DNA from: Ehrlichia muris AS145
Lineage (GTDB): Bacteria > Pseudomonadota > Alphaproteobacteria > Rickettsiales > Anaplasmataceae
DNA length: 64,000 bases
Assembly: GCF_000508225.1 (NCBI RefSeq)
Contig: NC_023063.1
Coordinates: 868,001-932,000 of the forward strand
Direction of reading: 5' to 3'
Positions 28,993 through 39,498 of the stretch are shown here, in pieces. Both the position numbers and the translations under genes were made by a program. Position 1 is the first letter of the stretch. Every line of letters begins with the position of its first letter. The notes below the pieces were generated by a model. It did not search any database. It saw only the letters and a program-made list of their open reading frames with translations, and was not told where the DNA came from.

Positions 28993-31682
28993 AAACCTAC
29001 TTCTCGCTTTACAAAATCACTCTTCCTAGTTTGTAAAAAGATTACTATAGTTAACAAAATCACAGCTATCAAATAAATATAAGTAACATGATAATGTTTT
29101 TTTAATGATAATGCTAATTCTATAATAGAATAACTATCATCCATGTCAGACGGTTCTATATAACTCCAACTTGCTATATCTTTAATTCCTAGACGATTAT
29201 CAGATATGCTACCTACATCAAGAGTAATACCAACATTTTGATTCAAAAAATCAAGTAATGTACCTTGATAGTCAAAACCTTGTATCTTATCCTTTAATGG
29301 AATAATTATTTCTTTGATTACTTGATTCTTACTTTCTACAGTAAGCTTTACAGAACTATCTTTCAAAATTACTAATGTATCATCTAATTTAGAGAATGGC
29401 ACAATATCGTAAGGAGATACAAATAATTTAGCAATATAATTAGGCATAATTAGTATTACACCCATCATTAAAAGCATAATAGATTCGTAGAACTTATTCT
29501 TCCTAATAAAATATCCCTGCATTGCCGCAGAAATACTTAATATACCAACTAAAGAAACAAAAATTATAAAAATATTATCCCAGATATTTGTGACATCATA
29601 TAAAATAAGTTCACTATTGAATATAAATAAAAAAGGAACAATCATAGTCCTTATATTATATAAGAAAGACTGTATTCCTGTTTTAAATGCATTACCTTTT
29701 GCAATAGCAGCTGCAGCATAAGAAGCTATACCAACAGGAGGAGTTACATCTGCCATAATTCCAAAATAAAATACAAATAAATGAATAGCTATCTGAGGAA
29801 CATACAAACCATTCTTATGTATAACAGAAGTTAAAATCGGGGCCATTAGCGTAGATACTATGATATAACACCCTGTTGCAGGCATACCCATCCCTAACAC
29901 TATACATATTACTGCTGTAACTAATAATGTAAAAAACAAATTACCATGAGCTATAGAATCAAGCAACCCACTAATTGACAAACCAAATCCAGTTAATGAT
30001 ACTGCCCCTACTATTATTCCCGCTGCACCAGTTGCTACTGCAATAGCAATCATATTTTTAGAAGCCACAACCATAGCTTCATATACTTGCTTAACACCTC
30101 TACAAAATACAGAACACAAACCAAATATTTGTCTATTAAACAAAGCATATATCACATCTTTACTAAGCAACATAAAGATCAAAAATAAGTTTGTCCAAAA
30201 ACAAGATAATGCAGAAGATAATTTTTCAATGATTAAACACCATACTAAAATAAAAATTGGAATAAAATAATGAATACCATATTTAAAAGTTTCTGATAGC
30301 TTCGGATACTTGTTTTCCTCTTCAACATCTTCTATATTACCCTTACGTCCGCCTTTAAATTGATAAAATAATATGCCAACATATACAGAAATTAAAATTA
30401 GTGCTATACAATATATACTTTTATCCAGAAATATAGCCTTAACACCAGGTATATAGAACCCATATATACTAACCCCCTCTATCAGAACATAGATGACACA
30501 TGAAATAACAACCAAACAAGCAACAGATATAAGAAATCTTATAAGACTTAAATAAACAGATCTCGCCTTAGTGATATCAAGTACAGGACGCATATCTAAT
30601 TTACATGCTTCTAGATGCACAATATAAAGCAAAGTGACATATACCATAATCGCAGGTACAAAAGCATACTTCACAATAGTAGCATAAGGAATAGACAAGA
30701 ATTCAGACATTAAAAACGCTGCTGCACCCATTACTGGAGGCATAATTTGCCCATTAACACCAGCTGATACTTCTATAGCAGCTGCTTTTTCAGCACTAAG
30801 ACCCATTTTTTTCATCAAAGGAATTGTGAAAGACCCTATAGTAATAGTATTAGCAACAGAAGAGCCAGACATCATACCCATAAATCCAGAAGCAATAACT
30901 GCAGCCTTAGCTGGGCCACCAACAAACCTACCAAGCAAAGCAAACGAAAGTTTAATAAAAAAATTTCCAGCTCCTGCCTTATCTAAAAAAGCACCAAATA
31001 AAACATACAAAAATACAAAATTAGATGATACAGCAAGCGCTATACCAAAAACTCCTTCAGAAGACAACCACTCATGAGACGCTATAGCAGAAAAATTATA
31101 TCCTTTATGGGCAATAATATCTGGAACATATCTCCCTAAATAAGCATACATTAAAAACATTAAAGCAATAATAGATATAGGAGCTCCAATAGCTCTCCTT
31201 GCTCCTTCCAATAGGAACACAAACCCAAAAAATGCTATGATTAAATCAACATCATTAGGCATCGCAATTCTGAAGGATAAATCTTCATAAAACGCAACAA
31301 TATACAATACCGATATGCATGACAATATTGAACAAATCCAATCTAATGCTTTAAAATTTCGACTAAAATTCTTAGATATAGGTAAAAATAAAAATAACAA
31401 GGAAAATGCAAATGCTAAATGAATAGCTCGAGACTTAATATCAGGAAGCATTGCCCATTCCAAGCCATGATCAACTAGCCAAAAAGGTAATGGAGATGCT
31501 ATAAACAACTGAAAACAAGCCCATAAAAACGCTATAAAACTTACTGTATAACTAGTAATTCCACTACCTTCATCAATTCTAGAGGAAGCTAACTCTCTAT
31601 CTATTAAATCCTGTATATGCCCTGCTTCCTTTTTCATTATATTAATTAATCCCTTTTCCACCACTTCATCAGTTAATAACAC
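28986..31682 (-). CDS. TRAP transporter fused permease (4TM-12TM)
   Basis: Large inner-membrane protein of 898 residues combining the DctQ- and DctM-type permease subunits of a TAXI-type TRAP transporter. These use a periplasmic binding protein and the sodium or proton gradient to import organic acids. Numerous hydrophobic helices are visible. DctM hallmarks include SGFMGMMSGSSVANTITIG, GVNGQIMPPVMGAAAFLM, GMGMPATGCYIIVSTLMAP and FYFGIMADVTPPVGIASYAA. The C-terminal ~150 residues form a soluble-looking segment and a last helix. The binding protein is not adjacent. It is cotranscribed with the cvpA-like gene (7-bp overlap). The likely substrate class is C4-dicarboxylate or similar host metabolites, by family only. 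Confidence 0.9.
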   Translation of the reverse strand: MLLTDEVVEKGLINIMKKEAGHIQDLIDRELASSRIDEGSGITSYTVSFIAFLWACFQLFIASPLPFWLVDHGLEWAMLPDIKSRAIHLAFAFSLLFLFLPISKNFSRNFKALDWICSILSCISVLYIVAFYEDLSFRIAMPNDVDLIIAFFGFVFLLEGARRAIGAPISIIALMFLMYAYLGRYVPDIIAHKGYNFSAIASHEWLSSEGVFGIALAVSSNFVFLYVLFGAFLDKAGAGNFFIKLSFALLGRFVGGPAKAAVIASGFMGMMSGSSVANTITIGSFTIPLMKKMGLSAEKAAAIEVSAGVNGQIMPPVMGAAAFLMSEFLSIPYATIVKYAFVPAIMVYVTLLYIVHLEACKLDMRPVLDITKARSVYLSLIRFLISVACLVVISCVIYVLIEGVSIYGFYIPGVKAIFLDKSIYCIALILISVYVGILFYQFKGGRKGNIEDVEEENKYPKLSETFKYGIHYFIPIFILVWCLIIEKLSSALSCFWTNLFLIFMLLSKDVIYALFNRQIFGLCSVFCRGVKQVYEAMVVASKNMIAIAVATGAAGIIVGAVSLTGFGLSISGLLDSIAHGNLFFTLLVTAVICIVLGMGMPATGCYIIVSTLMAPILTSVIHKNGLYVPQIAIHLFVFYFGIMADVTPPVGIASYAAAAIAKGNAFKTGIQSFLYNIRTMIVPFLFIFNSELILYDVTNIWDNIFIIFVSLVGILSISAAMQGYFIRKNKFYESIMLLMMGVILIMPNYIAKLFVSPYDIVPFSKLDDTLVILKDSSVKLTVESKNQVIKEIIIPLKDKIQGFDYQGTLLDFLNQNVGITLDVGSISDNRLGIKDIASWSYIEPSDMDDSYSIIELALSLKKHYHVTYIYLIAVILLTIVIFLQTRKSDFVKREVGLC

Positions 31683-32108
31683 TACATACTTTTTACGTCA
31701 ATAAAATATGACTCCTAAAGTAGTATCCGTACTTTCCTAAAATATACTTAACATAAAACAACATACAGATATTTCAATCAACCTAAATAAAAACATTGAA
31801 TAATTATGTTCAATTTTACTTAAAATTCTTATTTATTCTATATATTGATACTTACTAATTTAAGTCTGTTAACTTAATGTACTATCAGGAACCGTATACA
31901 AAAATGTACTTTTATTAATATATACATAAAAACCATTTTTTTAAATTCTTACATAACTAGACAATTTACTTTATAATGAAACGCTTATTTTTCCCGTACA
32001 TCCTAATTAAAAACATAATTAATTATACAAAAAAACTTACAGTAGCGAATATACCTTTTATTTGTTAGAATCAACTTTAAGAAATAGCACAAACTTATAA
32101 CTATAGAT
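31683..32108. other. Non-coding divergent gap (TRAP permease / radA)
   Basis: About 425 bp between divergent genes. Both promoters should lie here; the sequence is very AT-rich and no clean hexamer pair or structure was identified. Confidence 0.45.
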
Positions 32109-33461
32109 ATGTCTACAAAAACCCTCTACGTCTGCCAAGTTTGTGGCAATCAAACACATAGATGGGTTGGAAAATGTAATGCATGCGGTAGTTGGGATAG
32201 TATTATTGGTGAAACAGCTACAGAACATTTAATAAACACACAATATAAGTCTGAAGTAAAGTTAAGTTCATTATCTGATAAAAATACTGTAACTCCATCA
32301 CGCTTTATTACTAAAATAAATGAATTAGATAGAGTATTTGGAGGTGGAATAGTATTAGGGAGTAGCACCCTTATAGGAGGCGAACCTGGCGTAGGAAAAT
32401 CAACACTTTTACTACAATTAACAGCAATTTTAGATAAGTATCTTCCCACATGCCTTTATGTATCAGGTGAAGAATCTATAGATCAAATCAAAATCAGAGC
32501 AGACCGACTACAAATCAATGAATCTAATATTCAATTATTATCCACTTCATCATTATCAGATATTATCTCTTCTCTTAAAAAAAATAAAGATTTCAAATGT
32601 GTTGTTATTGATTCAATACAAACTATATATGACACTAGAATATCATCATCACCTGGAACAGTAGTGCAAATACGCATGTGTACCCACGAGTTGATTACTT
32701 TCACAAAACAACATAATATTATACTATTTATACTAGGACAAATAACAAAAGATGGCCAAATAGCTGGACCAAAAACTTTAGAGCATATGGTAGACACAGT
32801 ATTATATTTTGAAGGAGAAAATAATAGTCAATTACGGATTCTACGCACAGTAAAAAATAGATTTGGACCTACTAATGAAATCGGTGTATTTGAGATGTCT
32901 GATAAAGGATTAATACCTGTAAAAAATCCATCATCTCTCTTTCTAGCCAAGTCACAAAATAATAATATAGTTGGTAGCGCAGTTTTTGCTGGTATTGAAG
33001 GATCAAGACCTATATTAATGGAAATACAATCATTAATTGCAAATACAAATATGGTCACTCCAAGAAGAGCAGTAGTTGGTTGGGATGTTAATAGATTAGC
33101 AATGATCATCGCTGTACTAACTGCAAAATGCAATATATTTCTAGGAGATAAAGAAGTATATCTTAATATCGCTGGCGGACTAAAAATATGTGAACCAGCT
33201 GCAGATTTAGCTATTGCAGCATCTTTAATATCGAGCTTTATTAATATAGCTATACCATCTTCAACAATAATATTGGGAGAAATTGCTTTGTCAGGAGAAG
33301 TAAGAAACATATCAAGTATTGATGCACGTTTAAAGGAAGCTTATAAACTAGGCTTTACAAGAGCTATCATTCCACTTAATAATAAGCATATCTTTTCTGA
33401 GATTAATATCGTAGAAATAGGTCATATAAAAACACTAAAGAAATACCTTATTGAACTATGA
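32109..33461 (+). CDS. radA: DNA repair ATPase RadA
   Basis: RecA-like, DnaB-type helicase of 450 residues, aiding branch migration in recombination. An N-terminal C4 zinc finger (CQVCGNQTHRWVGKCNACGSW) is followed by the ATPase core with Walker A GEPGVGKST, CLYVSGEES and Walker B CVVIDSIQT. The RadA-specific KNRFG motif is present (VKNRFGPTNEIGVFEM), and the C-terminal Lon-protease-like domain has LNIAGGLKICEPAADLAIAAS and GEIALSGEVRNIS. Length matches the family. It overlaps the next start by 4 bp (ATGA at 33458-33461), so ccmG is translationally coupled. Confidence 0.97.
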   Translation: MSTKTLYVCQVCGNQTHRWVGKCNACGSWDSIIGETATEHLINTQYKSEVKLSSLSDKNTVTPSRFITKINELDRVFGGGIVLGSSTLIGGEPGVGKSTLLLQLTAILDKYLPTCLYVSGEESIDQIKIRADRLQINESNIQLLSTSSLSDIISSLKKNKDFKCVVIDSIQTIYDTRISSSPGTVVQIRMCTHELITFTKQHNIILFILGQITKDGQIAGPKTLEHMVDTVLYFEGENNSQLRILRTVKNRFGPTNEIGVFEMSDKGLIPVKNPSSLFLAKSQNNNIVGSAVFAGIEGSRPILMEIQSLIANTNMVTPRRAVVGWDVNRLAMIIAVLTAKCNIFLGDKEVYLNIAGGLKICEPAADLAIAASLISSFINIAIPSSTIILGEIALSGEVRNISSIDARLKEAYKLGFTRAIIPLNNKHIFSEINIVEIGHIKTLKKYLIEL

Positions 33462-33955
33462 GAATAATTGCCACAACTTTACTAGCATGTTTTCTAATCT
33501 TTGTTGTGATATTCACAAAAGTGTTATTAAACCAAAATGTTACAACTGATGTTACAAACAGAATAGTACTACCTATACTTTTTACAGAAGACCAAGTATT
33601 TGATACAAATGATTTAATCGGGCACCCATATATACTCAATGTATTTGCCTCTTGGTGCACAACATGTCAAGAAGAACACAGTTTATGGCTAGAAATTGCT
33701 AAGAAAAACATAATAAAAATATACGGCATAGATTATCTTGATACAGAACATAAAGTACAAGAATGGCTTAAAAATCATGGAAATCCATATACTAAAATAG
33801 CAAAAGATTACTCTGGAAAAGTAGGTAATGTGTTAGGAGTAACTGGAGTACCTGAAACTTTTGTATTTGATCAAAATGGTAAAATATTATTACACATACA
33901 TGGCAGTATATCTAAAGATATATGGGAAGAGCAAATACTAAAACTTATACAATAA
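33458..33955 (+). CDS. ccmG: Thiol:disulfide interchange protein CcmG/DsbE-like
   Basis: Membrane-anchored periplasmic thioredoxin-like protein of 165 residues that reduces apocytochrome c thiols before haem attachment. An N-terminal anchor covers about residues 4-24. The active site is NVFASWCTTCQEEH (Cys67 and Cys70), followed by the family-typical YGIDYLD strand, the cis-Pro in GVTGVPETFVFDQNGKIL, and HIHGSI at the end. It is coupled to radA by a 4-bp overlap, an unusual partner. With ccmA and ccmC elsewhere in this window it fits a dispersed cytochrome c maturation system. Confidence 0.86.
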   Translation: MRIIATTLLACFLIFVVIFTKVLLNQNVTTDVTNRIVLPILFTEDQVFDTNDLIGHPYILNVFASWCTTCQEEHSLWLEIAKKNIIKIYGIDYLDTEHKVQEWLKNHGNPYTKIAKDYSGKVGNVLGVTGVPETFVFDQNGKILLHIHGSISKDIWEEQILKLIQ

Positions 33956-34121
33956 AATGGATAATACTATGCATAACAATCCTTTAACATTCAAGCACCA
34001 CATACTTAACTTATAATACATCCTCAAAATTCATACAAAAATACATTTAAAATATAATAGCAATAATTTTCAACGACTTATGTCTTACAAAGAGAACTCT
34101 ATACTTCAATATCTTTAACTA

Positions 34122-34150
34122 TTTACCTGTATATTAAAATATGTTATAGT
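34122..34150 (+). promoter_or_regulatory. Candidate sigma70-type promoter for bolA-grxD-ligA
   Basis: TTTACC (34122-34127), a 17-nt spacer and TATAGT (34145-34150) lie 36 bp before the bolA start. Matches to consensus are 4/6 and 5/6. The AT-rich background makes chance matches common, so this is only a candidate. Confidence 0.45.
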
Positions 34151-34186
34151 AAGCTGGTCTTGTATCAATTTATGATTTGTTAAGTA

Positions 34187-34408
34187 ATGACTGTTACACA
34201 ATCTCAGTTGGAACTTCTAATAAGGGATGCTTTCCCAGAAGCTGAAATAACCATTACTAGCCTTGTAAATGATGATAATCACTATTCAATTAAGGTAATC
34301 TCAAATCGGTTTCAAGGGAAATCAAAACTAGAACAGCATAGAATGATATACAAAATACTAGATGGGTTAAATATACACGCAATACAAATACAAACGGGAT
34401 GTAAATAA
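34187..34408 (+). CDS. BolA family protein
   Basis: Small protein of 73 residues of the BolA/IbaG type, which bridges [2Fe-2S] clusters with monothiol glutaredoxins and acts in Fe-S trafficking. It starts with the typical LELLIRDAFPEAEITI helix-strand, then SIKVISNRFQGKSKLEQHRMIYKIL with the conserved Arg-Phe and His, and ends with IHAIQIQT. The neighbour only 6 nt downstream is a monothiol CGFS glutaredoxin, the known partner, so the pair is almost certainly one functional unit. Confidence 0.9.
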   Translation: MTVTQSQLELLIRDAFPEAEITITSLVNDDNHYSIKVISNRFQGKSKLEQHRMIYKILDGLNIHAIQIQTGCK

Positions 34409-34414
34409 TATACT

Positions 34415-34747
34415 ATGACAAGTAATATAACAGACAAAATAAAACACGATATAGAAAATAATGATGTAGTTCTATACATGAAAGGCGATGCTGACTTCCC
34501 ACAATGTGGATTCTCTAGTGTAGTAGTTAGTATCTTAAAAAAAATGAATGTTAAATTCAAGAGCATTAACGTGTTAGAAGATTTAGAATTACGTGAAGCT
34601 ATCAAAGAATTTACAAACTGGCCTACTATTCCACAATTATATGTCAAAGGTGAGTTTATTGGTGGATGCGATATAGTTAAGGAAATGTATCACAGTGGAG
34701 AACTCCAAGAACTGCTAAGTAAAAACAATTTAATGGTAGCTCAATAG
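34415..34747 (+). CDS. grxD: Monothiol glutaredoxin, Grx4 type
   Basis: CGFS-type glutaredoxin of 110 residues that binds a [2Fe-2S] cluster with glutathione and delivers it, often as a heterocomplex with BolA. The active-site loop is KGDADFPQCGFSSVVV (Cys31). The cis-Pro stretch is NWPTIPQLYVKGEFIGGCDIVKEM, containing the conserved TIPQ and GGCD glutathione-binding motifs. Length matches the single-domain family. It starts 6 nt after bolA and ends 26 nt before ligA, consistent with a three-gene transcript. Confidence 0.95.
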   Translation: MTSNITDKIKHDIENNDVVLYMKGDADFPQCGFSSVVVSILKKMNVKFKSINVLEDLELREAIKEFTNWPTIPQLYVKGEFIGGCDIVKEMYHSGELQELLSKNNLMVAQ

Positions 34748-34773
34748 TGCAAATATGTTTATTTTAGTTAATC

Positions 34774-36804
34774 ATGGTCAAGCAAGAAGAAGCTAAGCTA
34801 GAGTTAGAGAAATTAAATGAACAAATACAGCGTCATGATATTTTTTATCATGTACAGAACAATCCAGAAATAAGTGATGCTGAATATGATGAGTTATGTC
34901 GTAAAAGAAATTTAATCCTTGAGGCTTTTCCAAAACTTGCATCAAGCAATGGTTACCAAAACAATGTAGGTGGTTCTCCGGATATAAGGTTCGTCAAAGT
35001 AAAACATGAAGAAAGAATGCTTTCTTTAGATAATGCCTTCAATCAGCAAGACGTAGAGAAATTTATAACAAGAACTAAAAAGCTCTTAAATATAAATGAT
35101 GATCAATCAATATCCATGTCTTGTGAATTAAAAATCGATGGATTATCATTTTCCGTTATATATAAAAAAGGAGAAATTTCTCAAGCATCTACGAGAGGCA
35201 ATGGATATTTTGGAGAAAATATTACGAACAATGTTAAAATTATAAAAAATCTACCACACATTATTCACAACGCACCAGATTTCCTAGAAGTAAGAGGGGA
35301 AATATACATAGACCGCAGTGATTTTATACAACTTAATAACGATGGAAATAACTTCGCAAATCCACGTAATGCTGCAGCTGGATCCGTAAGGCAATTAGAC
35401 TATAATATTACTGCTCAACGCAAACTAAAATATTTTATGTACACAATAGTCAACACTACATGTGTAACACAAGAAGAACTACTAGACCAATTAAAAACTT
35501 GGGGTTTTTGTGTAAATGAACATACTATTACTACAAGCAATATTGAAGAAGCTTTCAACTTTTACAATCAAGTTTATAACAATAGAAGCAAGATCAATTA
35601 TGATATTGATGGTATAATATACAAAGTCAATGATATAAAATCACAACATATTCTCGGAAACACAAGTAAATCACCAAGATGGGCTATAGCTTATAAGTTT
35701 CCTGCTGCAGAAGCAAAAACTCAACTAAATAAAATTTCTATACAAATTGGGAGAACTGGCGTACTAACACCCATTGCAGAACTTTCTCCCATAAATATTG
35801 GTGGTGTTATAGTTACAAGAGCAAGTTTACATAATAAAAATGAAATAGAGCGTAAAGATATACGTGAAGGTGACTATGTCATTGTCAAAAGAGCAGGAGA
35901 CGTAATACCACAAGTAGTTGATGTAGACAAAAACTTAAGAACTCAAGAATTAACAAAATTTGCTTTTCCAACAACATGCCCATCATGTGGTAGCAGTTTA
36001 TACCAAGCAAAACAAGAAGTATCAATATATTGTACCGGAGAATTATTTTGCAAAGACCAAGTCTTAGAAAAAATAAAGCACTTCGTTTCAAAAGATGCTT
36101 TCAACATTATAGGATTTGGTAAAAAACAGCTATTATTTTTTTATGGACAAGGATTAATAACAAGCATTGTTGATATATTTACATTAGAAGAAAAAATAAG
36201 TAACAGCGATTTCAAATTGGAGTCATTACATGGATGGGGTGAAAAATCCATGAGTAATTTATTCTCTGCTATAAACAACAGTAAAGTAATTAGTTTAGAA
36301 AACTTTATTTTCGCATTAGGAATCAGGTTTGTAGGAAAATATATAGCAAAAATACTTGCTAAATACTTTTCATCATATGAAAAATGGTATAATGAAATGC
36401 TTAAACTAGCGCAGGATGAAAATTATTTACTTAATATACAGCAAATAGGATCCAAAACTATAAGCTCGCTGAAAACGTTTTTTACTGAACAACATAACTT
36501 AAATATGATTAATGATTTAGTAAAATATCTAACAATAACAAATACAAAGTCTATTTCTTATTTATCACCTATCCATGGAAAAACTATAGTTTTTACTGGT
36601 GAACTATCAAGCATGTCAAGATCTGAAGCAAAAGTAAGGTCAGAAACTGCAGGTGCAAAAGTGTCTTCATCATTATCAAAAAATACAGATTTCTTGATTA
36701 TAGGCAATAACCCAGGATCAAAATATAAAAAAGCACAGTCCCTCAATATACAGATCCTAACTGAAGATTCATGGCTACAATACACTGAACAAAATGAAAG
36801 TTAA
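34774..36804 (+). CDS. ligA: NAD-dependent DNA ligase
   Basis: Seals nicks in replication and repair using NAD. The product is 676 residues, full family length. The N-terminal Ia domain has YYxx-type [16 protein letters not shown], the adenylation Lys is in [13 protein letters not shown], and further motifs are [14 protein letters not shown] and VRGEIYI. The OB fold contains [12 protein letters not shown], the zinc finger uses CPSCGSS with later Cys residues, then helix-hairpin-helix repeats and a C-terminal BRCT domain (residues about 600-670). The last 40 codons plus 96 bp downstream are duplicated perfectly in tandem after the stop, leaving the gene itself intact. Confidence 0.97.
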   Translation: MVKQEEAKLELEKLNEQIQRHDIFYHVQNNPEISDAEYDELCRKRNLILEAFPKLASSNGYQNNVGGSPDIRFVKVKHEERMLSLDNAFNQQDVEKFITRTKKLLNINDDQSISMSCELKIDGLSFSVIYKKGEISQASTRGNGYFGENITNNVKIIKNLPHIIHNAPDFLEVRGEIYIDRSDFIQLNNDGNNFANPRNAAAGSVRQLDYNITAQRKLKYFMYTIVNTTCVTQEELLDQLKTWGFCVNEHTITTSNIEEAFNFYNQVYNNRSKINYDIDGIIYKVNDIKSQHILGNTSKSPRWAIAYKFPAAEAKTQLNKISIQIGRTGVLTPIAELSPINIGGVIVTRASLHNKNEIERKDIREGDYVIVKRAGDVIPQVVDVDKNLRTQELTKFAFPTTCPSCGSSLYQAKQEVSIYCTGELFCKDQVLEKIKHFVSKDAFNIIGFGKKQLLFFYGQGLITSIVDIFTLEEKISNSDFKLESLHGWGEKSMSNLFSAINNSKVISLENFIFALGIRFVGKYIAKILAKYFSSYEKWYNEMLKLAQDENYLLNIQQIGSKTISSLKTFFTEQHNLNMINDLVKYLTITNTKSISYLSPIHGKTIVFTGELSSMSRSEAKVRSETAGAKVSSSLSKNTDFLIIGNNPGSKYKKAQSLNIQILTEDSWLQYTEQNES

Positions 36805-37116
36805 ATTTTCATATCAAAAACAATTTAAGCAATCTTGAAAGATCTCATCTTAACAAATACCACTTTATATTTAATGCTACTATATGACATCTGTTAGTTA
36901 ACAGATTTCTTGATTATAGGCAATAACCCAGGATCAAAATATAAAAAAGCACAGTCCCTCAATATACAGATCCTAACTGAAGATTCATGGCTACAATACA
37001 CTGAACAAAATGAAAGTTAAATTTTCATATCAAAAACAATTTAAGCAATCTTGAAAGATCTCATCTTAACAAATACCACTTTATATTTAATGCTACTATA
37101 TGACATCTGTTAGTTA
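36685..37116. repeat. Perfect 216-bp tandem duplication of the ligA 3' end
   Basis: Unit 1 is 36685-36900 and unit 2 is 36901-37116, identical by eye. Each carries the last 120 bp of ligA (from [11 protein letters not shown] to the stop) and 96 bp of downstream DNA. The second copy is an untranslated gene fragment: the frame after the ligA stop closes within eight codons. The identity suggests a recent event. Confidence 0.96.
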
Positions 37117-38089
37117 TAATACATAATTATCTTTCTTATCATTATGTTAAACTCTACATCATAATACTACAACCCTTTCATAAATTACGATACAATAACT
37201 TCAAAATCATTCTGTAAATGGAGAATATATATTCAAAATTTTTTTCTATCTAACACACATTTTGTAATCAACTACACCAACCTATACCTCCATGAAAGTA
37301 CATAATAATACCTGTATTACAATCACCAAACACTTGATATAAAATCTACTTACTAAAACTAACAATACTAACCTACACTTTCATCAAAATCCTTATAATA
37401 TCTATTAGCTACTATCCAACATTTGACACAGAAAATCCTCTCTGTAATCAAATAACTAAATTACATCTTATATTTCCACCAAAGTAATATATATTCATCA
37501 AACTACAACACTCAACAGAAAATCTACTTACTCAAATTAACAATACTAACCTACACTTTCATCAAAATCCTTATAATATCTATTAGCTACTATCCAACAT
37601 TTGACACAAAAAATCCTCTCTGTAATCAAATAACTAAATTACATCTTATATTTCCACCAAAGTAATATATATTCATCAAACTACAACACTCAACAGAAAA
37701 TCTACTTACTCAAACTAACAATACTAACCTACACTTTCATCAAAATCCTTATAATATCCATTAGCTACTATCCAACATTTGACACAGAAAATCCTCTCTG
37801 TAATCAAATAACTAAATTACATCTTATATTTCCACCAAAGTAATATATATTCATCAAACTACAACACTCAACAGAAAATCTACTTACTCAAATTAACAAT
37901 ACTAACCTACACTTTCATCAAAATCCTTATAATATCCATTAGCTACTATCCAACATTTGACACAGAAAATCCTCTCTGTAATCAAAACATTAAGTTAAAT
38001 CCCATATTTCTATAAGACAACTATAAGATTTCATAGTCAATACTTGGACAGAATAATGCACATAATATTCTTAATTAATAATGCTAAGC
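37117..38089. other. Non-coding gap between ligA and rnd
   Basis: About 970 bp between convergent genes, mostly occupied by the 178-bp array (37341-37987). The remainder shows no gene. Confidence 0.5.
37341..37987. repeat. 178-bp tandem array, 3.6 copies
   Basis: Copies start at 37341, 37519 and 37697, with a partial one at 37875 running to about 37987; every step is exactly 178 bp. Copies differ at few positions: copies 1-2 have TATCTATTAGC while copies 3-4 have TATCCATTAGC, copy 2 alone has GACACAAAAA, and the CAAACTAAC/CAAATTAAC variant varies between copies. No coding frame is present. It lies between the convergent ligA and rnd genes. Confidence 0.95.
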
Positions 38090-39253
38090 CTACATTTCTG
38101 TTAAAGTAGTTACAATGTCCATATAATTATTATCTAACACTTGTGCTGACACTATAATTTTAGATTTACCTTGCATAAATTTTTCAACTTCTCGTCCGAA
38201 AAATTCATACCTCCAACCTTTCATGATATGACTAAATTTACCATTAAGAAATCTAACTAGACTGCCTTTAGAAGCAACCAACTTTTGTGAGATATTGTTT
38301 TTATAGCATACATTATATAACAATATAAGTAATATATTTAAAACAGATTGATTATAATTATTAACATTTACACCACATAAATCATTAATATCAACAGAAC
38401 GATTACTATCAATAACTTTTAAAAGATCAGATACTGTATCATGTGATAAATATTCCTTCTTTATGTATTTACTTAAAGTGGTAATATCACCTTTTTTTAT
38501 AAAATCTCTAACTAAATACAGCACTACTTTGTTCTTTAATATAAATTCACGGTTCAGATTAAAAAACTGAGCTAATTTTTCTCGCCATTCAATAACAGAT
38601 TTAACAACAATAATTTCCTCTTTTGCAATATCAGGAGCAAAATCTGTAATATTACAAACATTACTATAGTTAACCTCCTGTAACACAATACTATTCATTT
38701 CTTCCAAAAACCACGATAACCTGCCAGCATTTACTAAATTGTTATATAATATCTTATAAAGTTCATATAAATATATAACATCGTTCAGTGCATATTGAAT
38801 TTTATCAACAGACACTGGACGAAGCTCCCAGTTAGATCTTTTTAAACTCAGTTTATCTAATGAAATACCTAAAAATTGCTCTACTAACTTAGAGTATCCA
38901 ACTGAATTATCATAACAACAACAAAACATAGCAGCAATTTGAGTATCAAATATAGGGCTAGGAATTTCTGGAAATTTCGTTAACAGTGCATCCACATCTT
39001 GTCTGCAATCATGAAAAACTTTTATTATATTTTTATTATAAAAAATATCTCCTAAAACTGATAGATCCATGCCACTTGCTAAAACATCAACAACAAACTG
39101 TTCTTCAGCACATGCAATTTGTATTAGACACAATTTAGGATAATATTCACTACCACTTCTTATGAATTCAGTATCAACTGCAATAAATTCAGGCTGTAAT
39201 ACAAGTAGCCGATTACATATACGTTCTAACTCTTTAACATCATCAATTAACAT
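38090..39253 (-). CDS. rnd: Ribonuclease D
   Basis: 3'-5' exoribonuclease of 387 residues that trims tRNA and other small RNA 3' ends. It is a DEDDy exonuclease: motif I is FIAVDTEFIRSGS, motif II is VFHDCRQDVDALL, and motif III is YALNDVIYLYELY. An HRDC-type helical domain follows (residues about 205-290, VKSVIEWREKLAQFFNLNREFIL), and a second weaker one may lie near the C-terminus. Length is close to the E. coli enzyme (375). It stands alone on the minus strand with a 245-bp gap to ntrY. Confidence 0.94.
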   Translation of the reverse strand: MLIDDVKELERICNRLLVLQPEFIAVDTEFIRSGSEYYPKLCLIQIACAEEQFVVDVLASGMDLSVLGDIFYNKNIIKVFHDCRQDVDALLTKFPEIPSPIFDTQIAAMFCCCYDNSVGYSKLVEQFLGISLDKLSLKRSNWELRPVSVDKIQYALNDVIYLYELYKILYNNLVNAGRLSWFLEEMNSIVLQEVNYSNVCNITDFAPDIAKEEIIVVKSVIEWREKLAQFFNLNREFILKNKVVLYLVRDFIKKGDITTLSKYIKKEYLSHDTVSDLLKVIDSNRSVDINDLCGVNVNNYNQSVLNILLILLYNVCYKNNISQKLVASKGSLVRFLNGKFSHIMKGWRYEFFGREVEKFMQGKSKIIVSAQVLDNNYMDIVTTLTEM

Positions 39254-39498
39254 ATACTTTAATTTTTCTCCACAATCTAAAAAACTCCAATATAGGGGGA
39301 CATCTCATATCAAGTCATCATACAGAATGAATTTGCTATAATATCTATTAAAACTACTAATAGCATACCAATATTTCACGTGTATTATCAATTTATATTA
39401 GATTATTATTTATCTTGAAAATCATCTAAAACCGAAATAACAGACTAATATTAACTTTATTGTTTACAATAAGCAAAATTGTTAAAACTTATATCACT

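Noticed and set aside
37341-37987. CRISPR-like periodicity of the intergenic arrays
   Set aside because: Whole units repeat with no short direct repeat and variable spacer pattern, and no cas genes are present; these are plain tandem repeats.
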